Shown here piece by piece: positions 58,884 to 64,000 of a stretch of DNA of 64,000 nucleotides. Location: assembly GCF_014529535.1 (NCBI RefSeq), contig NW_023503374.1, positions 1,054,001 through 1,118,000 of the forward strand, read 5' to 3'. A model generated the notes under the pieces. It was given only the letters and a program-made list of their open reading frames with translations. It searched no databases and was not told the DNA's origin. Made by a program: the position numbers and the translations under genes. The DNA comes from Bradysia coprophila. Taxonomy: Eukaryota > Arthropoda > Insecta > Diptera > Sciaridae. The first letter of the stretch is position 1, and each line of letters opens with the position of its first letter.

Positions 58884-59009
58884 ACATTCTTTTAGTCGAT
58901 TTTTCACCATGAAGCGATGATGGCTAATTTTTGGTCAAACGGAGAAAAATGTAGACCACACCCAGATCAAACCAGTTCATGGTGAAAAATCGACTTAAAG
59001 AATGTCTAA
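58884..59009. mobile_element. Small MITE with about 28-bp inverted ends
   Basis: GACATTCTTTTAGTCGATTTTTC at the left faces GAAAAATCGACTTAAAGAATGTC at the right, with TTCACCATGAA inside facing TTCATGGTGAA. The total is about 125 bp. Confidence 0.75.
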
Positions 59010-59350
59010 GTGATTTAAGGTCTTTTGGTGATATCTATGGCAAAATAAACGATGGAAATGACACAGCAAATGATAGGTATTGTCAATTTCAATCCAGAAG
59101 AAAGTTGTTTAAAATCGGGTGAGTGGGCCGTGAGCTAGGGCTTCTTAGAAGTGAAAGGCTGCTCGGCCCTATGTGTATTCTGCATATAACTCGAGTAAAT
59201 TTGATCCGTTTTTCCTAATTTTTGTTCCGTTTAAAAGGTAATCGAACAACGAATAGAATGTTGTTGAAAAAAAATTGGGTCCTTGGACTAAGGCCGCTAC
59301 AAGATCCTATGTGTATTTTACATAGAACTCGATTAAATTTCATCAATTTT
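59010..59350 (+). repeat. Family R repeat, internal fragment
   Basis: It begins at TGATTTAAGGTCTTTTGGTG (as 18964) and runs through one unit with GGCCGCTAC. Both hairpin ends are missing. It directly follows the MITE at 58884-59009. Confidence 0.7.
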
Positions 59351-59989
59351 CGTCAGCTAAGCTACAGCCGAAAACGCGTTCCCGGCCCTCGAAAACCACA
59401 CTCAGAAACCACTTCGAGGCCAATAAAAGAAAATTATGATTTTTCCTGTGGTAATGGCGTATCACATTTTCATATTTATGCCCACCCTGAGGCTCCTGCA
59501 AAATTTCATGGAGATTGGCTGACTAGTTTCCGAGATCGACCGTCGATAGATAGGCAGACAGATAGATAGATAGAAACATACAGAGTAAGTTGAAAGATTT
59601 TGATTGTTTGGAAAAGGTCAATTTGATGTATTTTGTATGAAAATGACAAATTTCAAAACGGATGTATCTCCGGCAATTTTAAACCTACATAGTCGTGTGA
59701 TAGCTCGTTTTGCTCGTATTTGAAGCGAGAATATGATAGAATAGGTTTTGTGGGGATATAGTCTAAAGGGCAGAAACTGAAATGTTCGACTATACATAGT
59801 TGTCTCGTCTCAAAAAAAAATTTCGTTTTTTTTGGAAGTTAGACTGCGTCAAGTCCTCCGCTATCGCTCCGGACATGATGATTGACCCGGACATGAATAG
59901 CCACTGCCTTTGGTCTTAGTTTTCGAGAGGAGAAACTGTTCAAATAAAATTAATAGCGTAGCGGCTCTTGAAATAATGTTGAAAAATAA
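59351..59989. other. Non-coding sequence with a GATA-type microsatellite
   Basis: CAGACAGATAGATAGATAG at about 59550-59572 is a short microsatellite. I see no gene. The text around 59460-59530 could be the 3' end of an old repeat. Confidence 0.35.
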
Positions 59990-61218
59990 CTCAGGGACAA
60001 CGATGGATTCAGGTCATAGACTTGAAATCTGATCATCAGATGTCTTGTAAATTTCCAATGGAACAGTTGATGGGTGATAACTCGAATAACTTTGCTCGTT
60101 CAAAATCCCTAGACTTGAGGTCGGATTCAATTGTCAGCCCTAAACGTTAAGCTATGCTTTAGATAATAAACACAATGTATATCAACAAAACGCCCAAAAT
60201 GACACGATTTTTTTTCCTAAACATTGAATAACTTTGATCACTGAGCGGCTCCAAACTCGGGACCGGTTTCAATCATCAGCCCTAAATGATCCCTAAACGA
60301 TAGACTATAATTTCAGTCAGAAGCTTTTTGAATATCGTCGAAAGAGCTAAATGGCATGTTTGTGTTGAGAAAAAGCTGAATATCTCCGGCGGGATAGCAG
60401 CCCTAAACTCAGGATTGGCTTTAATTATTAGCCCTCAACGAGCCCCAAACATTAGTATATACTTTACAACTCCAAGCTAATATATACTTTCAACTAGGAA
60501 CACTATGAATAACCTCCAAAACTGCCAATATGTTTTTTCTAAAAAAAAATAACTTTGGTATTTGAGCAGCCCTAAACTCGCGACCGGTTTCAATCGTCAG
60601 CCCTACACTAGCCCCAAATCAGAGATTAATTGGAAAGTCAAAAACCTATTCAGTTTATGACAAAACACTTAAGTGACATCATAGAGTTATACTCGAGAGG
60701 TGGCATGGTAGCGCTGTCGATGAGGTGGCATGGTGGCGCTGTCGATCAAAGAAAACCACAAAAATATGTGGGAAACTAGACATGTTGAAATAATAACAGC
60801 GCCACCTTGACATCTATTCGAGTGTAACTCTAAGAGTGACATACTTGAAAACTTCAAAACGGTATAACTCACGTAAATCGACAACCGTAGCAGCTATTGT
60901 TATTGAAATAATATTAGAAAAATTTCGAGGGCCTTAGTAAAGCTGAAATCTGCCCATCAGATCAACGCCAACTTTGTTGTCTTGAAAATTTCCAATGGAA
61001 CAGTTGATGAGTGATAACTCGAATAACTTTGCTCGTTCAAGATCCCTAGACTTGAGGTCGGTTCAATTGTCAGCCCTAAACGTTAAGCTATGCTTTAAAT
61101 AAGAAACACATTGTATATCAACAAAACGTCAAAAACGACATGATTTGTTTTCTTAAACATTGAATAACTTTGGTCACTGAGCGGCTCCAAACTCGGGCCC
61201 GGTTTCAGTCATCAGCGA
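59990..61218. repeat. Degenerate repeats with CAGCCCTAAAC motif and a 220-bp direct duplication
   Basis: 60059-60275 and 60996-61215 are about 90 percent alike by eye (GGAACAGTTGATG, CTAGACTTGAGGTCGG, AACATTGAATAACTTTG). Inside and around them, units with GATAACTCGAATAACTTTG and ACTCGGGACCGGTTTCAAT-like text recur about every 150-165 bp (60070, 60226, 60395, 60550). Confidence 0.65.
60683..60835. mobile_element. MITE-like inverted repeat, about 150 bp
   Basis: AGAGTTATACTCGAGAGGTGG at the left faces TTCGAGTGTAACTCT at the right, with GGTGGCGCTGTC and CAGCGCCACC inside. A 21-bp ATGAGGTGGCATGG-type duplication is internal. The UBF intron hairpin at 3208-3252 shares its ends. Confidence 0.6.
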
Positions 61219-62149
61219 CATGCCAGCGACATGTACCTCTGAAACTGGGCTGTGTAACAAAAAAGATGGCATGCAAAATCGTACTCTATTTGGCAGCTAC
61301 ATAGCACTGTCAAGCAGCGAAGTGCTGGCTTTGACATCACTCAATTAGAAGGCCAAAAACACACCTGTTGACTATTTAAAAAAAATTGATATCTATTGCA
61401 TGAAAAAGAATAGCCAACTTTGATCAGTTCAGTCCTCTATTTTAGTGACGTCAAAGTCAGCTTCGGTGCTAGACAGTGCGTTGACCAAAGCTATATTTAA
61501 ATGTCTTATTGTATACTTTCACTGACTTAATTAAAACAAGCTAAGCCCGCCCTCCCTGTGCGCATTAAAATAATACAAATTTCGTCATATTTCCGATTTT
61601 CGCTTTGCTTCAAGCTTTATCACTATATCAGCTTGGCAGCTCTCATTAGAATCACTTTTGATTGAAGTGTGTTGACGTAAATATTTTCGCCGCCCCCTTG
61701 GAAAAATTTGTGCCCCACTGAGAAATTCCTGTTACTTCATTTTCGACTCTTTGAGATCAAGATCATCGCTGATAGAATTGGTATTTGTAATTCTTCTATC
61801 GTTATTTAAAGTAAAATCGCTGCGCGGCTAATATCTTGACCTTTCAATTTTCTCGACATAAATTTACAGGTCTTGTCTTAAATGAATATAGACTCACAGA
61901 TAGAAATACGGACCTTGACAATAATCTTTTGTGTGTTATTCCCTACCCGACCGAATCTTTTTTGGAGTAAAGTTTAATTTTATTAGAAGCTACTTCCATT
62001 TCCGTTTAGCCCCAAGTCATTACGTCCAACAGGAATTACATCTTAATTTTTCGTTCAAAATCCAAAAAGGTTTCAGATGTGGTGATATATACTGTTAATA
62101 TCAGTGGAGAAAGCGTCTTTGTAAATCAAAGAGAAATTCACTTAATTTA
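61219..62149. other. Intergenic sequence
   Basis: No gene seen. A weak, inverted relative of the Sec61-intron MITE lies at about 61262-61340 (GTACTCTATTTGGCAGCTAC, AGTGCTGG). Confidence 0.35.
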
Positions 62150-62225
62150 ATTTAACCTGTCGTGATTTGAATGCGAGGCCTCCAGCATTCCAGTCGAGAA
62201 TCTTTACACTGATCTATTGAGTTCT
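62150..62225 (-). repeat. tRNA-derived SINE-like sequence
   Basis: On the minus strand, TAGATCAGTGTAAAGATTCTC resembles an A box and CTCGCATTCAAATCACG a B box, about 35 nt apart. No acceptor stem pairs. Weak, but the box spacing is right. Confidence 0.3.
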
Positions 62226-63062
62226 TAATCTTGTTGGAGGTTATTTCGAACTGTCGTAACGGAGAGAAATAACCCTCAAGGGATTAAATGTGATATCTAC
62301 TTGCAAATTCAATGCGAACATCCCGAACCTAGGTTCGAAATCGTTTAAAAGCGTTTAATGAGCCATAAGTTAAATGCAACACAAAAATGGAAACGATTTT
62401 TTTTGCATAAAAATCAGTCGTACGCCTAACACAAAATTACATTTCGAGTATCGCACAAATATTACAATAAATTGTATTGCAATAAATGTTTAAACTTTTC
62501 ACTTGAGTTTCTGCTTTCCTAAAGTTTTGCTAAGTGTTTAATGTTAAGTGCCCATTCCACTTAAAAAAAGTACGCCGTGAGAGAGCCGTGAGAGAGCAAA
62601 CTGTCAAATAAACAAAGAAAAATTGAAAAAATTCAATTTTGTCTCTCACACAGAGTACTTTTTTTGGTAAGAGGAAACTAAGCATTAGCGATAATCAGAA
62701 GAGAAAAAAAATCGCACGCTCCGCTCGCGCTGGATTTGCAGCTTTAATAGTAGATTTAGCTGGAACATTTGACGTAATTTCGAACAAAGAATTTCTTTGG
62801 GGCGCGTGCCACTTCTGAGATTTCGTTCTGGCTACGGCCCTGAGTTACCATACAGTGTAAGCCCAGACGGGCCCGACCATACTCTCTTATTACCGTTTCA
62901 AATTTTTCAAAATATAAAACTATGTTGAACGTGTGTTCAGGTAAAGGATGATAAATATTACGATACCGAACCACAGAGGTAGCTCTGTATTGTTTTCTCT
63001 TTTTTGACATTTCAATTTTTTGTTGGTTATGTTTCACAAACATCCGAAATCAAAATAAAAAG
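62226..63062. other. Intergenic; upstream of Ecm29
   Basis: No gene is supported. GTGAGAGAGCCGTGAGAGAG at 62577-62596 is a short tandem pair. The Ecm29 promoter should lie in the last few hundred bases; I see no clear core element. Confidence 0.35.
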
Positions 63063-63950
63063 ATGGAACAAGAAATCGGTAAGTTAAAAAGAAAATAAAC
63101 AAAACCCATTTTTGGGCGCTGTTTATGTGATAAATTGGCGACTGATGTTGGTCACCAAAGTTTACCGTTGCCGAAACGTGTAAAATCAAGATCATTGAGC
63201 CATTCAAACTGTGTTTATTTGGCGAGACTTTGAAGCTTTTTTTAAAAGTTTATTAGGTTCGATTGACTCAAAAGTGACGATGACAATACAGTTTTTTGTT
63301 TAGATTAATATTAGAGTCTCTTGGGTCCCAAATTCAGTATTTTATTCGGAACAGTGAATTTTATAGCCAGATTTATTGATTAGAATTATTTTCTCGTTTC
63401 GTATAAAGACAAAAATCTTGTTTCAGAACTACTGGAGAGAGTGCTATTCCGTTTGGGAACATCTGACAGTGATGAACAACTTGAAAATGCTGTCAATAAA
63501 TTCCTTACTCCTGTGCTACTTAAAATTACGTCTCCAAATGAGACAGTGCGTTGCAAGGTAAGCTGCCTTTAAATTGGCACTGGTGTCCTACTTTATGTAA
63601 ATTTTAGTATTGCTGAAGCCAGCATATGTAATGACCAGAGACATTTCTGACTAACTCTAAATTATCAACTCAGAATTCACCGTTGTACCATTGGTGGTGT
63701 GTGCATTTTCTTTGTAGGTCATGGAAGTTCTTACCCACGTCAACAAACGTTTGAAATCGAGACCATTGGTTCAACTTCCAGTCGAACAGCTTCTCGTGCA
63801 ATATAACACGACTGATTCAACGTTTCTACACAATTTTTCGATAATTTACATAACGATGGGCTTTCCGCGCTTATCGGTCGAAAAGCAGACCGAACTCACT
63901 CCAATTCTACTGAACTGCCTAGAAGGTAAGACAGAGACCCATCAAGACAA
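63063..63950 (+). CDS. Ecm29: Proteasome adaptor and scaffold protein Ecm29, N-terminal exons (partial, runs off the window)
   Basis: Exons 63063-63078 (MEQEI plus one base), 63427-63557 and 63718-63950 join in frame through GT-AG introns of 348 and 160 bp. The encoded N-terminus ([76 protein letters not shown]) matches the first HEAT-repeat segment of Ecm29, a very large (about 1800 aa) HEAT protein that binds the 26S proteasome and tethers the core to the regulatory particle. The donor at 63951 (GTAAGT) gives the longer exon 3; an alternative GTAAGA at 63926 is possible. The rest of the gene is outside the window. Confidence 0.9.
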
Positions 63951-64000
63951 GTAAGTCACAAAAATAATTTTTTAGTTTACTGTCGATCCGATTTGATTGG

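Noticed and set aside
62756-63043. 95-codon minus-strand frame just upstream of Ecm29
   Set aside because: Low-complexity content with no recognisable motif; more likely Ecm29 upstream sequence.

Overview
This window is nuclear DNA from an animal. It is AT-rich, its genes are split by short GT-AG introns (about 60-70 bp is common), and it is crowded with transposon debris. The recognisable proteins (UBF-like factor, Sec61 alpha, TTC7, Ecm29) and the repeat content fit an insect, most likely a dipteran of the lower (nematoceran, fungus-gnat-like) flies. The species-level placement is inference, not something the sequence proves.

Host genes, left to right: a UBF-like HMG-box nucleolar factor (3082-5661, minus, six exons, 623 aa); Sec61 alpha (9324-12608, minus, six exons, exactly 476 aa); an unrecognised 361-aa protein with SUMO-interaction-like motifs (25528-26669, minus); an unrecognised protein with a WWP motif and the start of a zinc finger (33160-33835, minus, 3' end unresolved); a secreted cysteine-rich peptide (41348-41668, minus); TTC7, the PI4-kinase-IIIalpha scaffold (53985-56797, plus, six exons, 813 aa); an intronless pRiA4b ORF3-family protein (57987-58541, minus); and the first exons of Ecm29, the proteasome adaptor (63063 to the window edge, plus).

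Most of the rest is mobile DNA. The best preserved element is a 3.46-kb DNA transposon at 37445-40901 with perfect 25-bp terminal inverted repeats, a TAA target duplication, a five-exon 791-aa DDE transposase resembling the Zator/ISAzo13 group, and a second small coiled-coil ORF. Others are a decayed hAT element (21528-24437), a 5'-truncated RTE-like LINE (20300-21497), fragments of RNase-H-bearing LINEs, a Penelope-like GIY-YIG fragment inside inverted repeats (27789-28971), a decayed SWIM/YqaJ-type gene (51543-53614), and tRNA-derived SINE-like pieces.

The dominant signature is inverted repeats at every scale: a 2.9-kb near-perfect palindrome flanked by TA (43924-46818), a 1.7-kb foldback element (13599-15299), nested inverted-repeat elements (35161-37215 and 48895-51088), a short twin-hairpin unit in four copies (one inserted in the hAT transposase), and a MITE family whose three full copies each carry 7-bp target duplications. 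A further dispersed family (called family R here) with hairpin ends and CTGTCCGT tracts covers much of 1-2.4, 15.3-15.9, 18-20.2, 49-50.3 and 59 kb.
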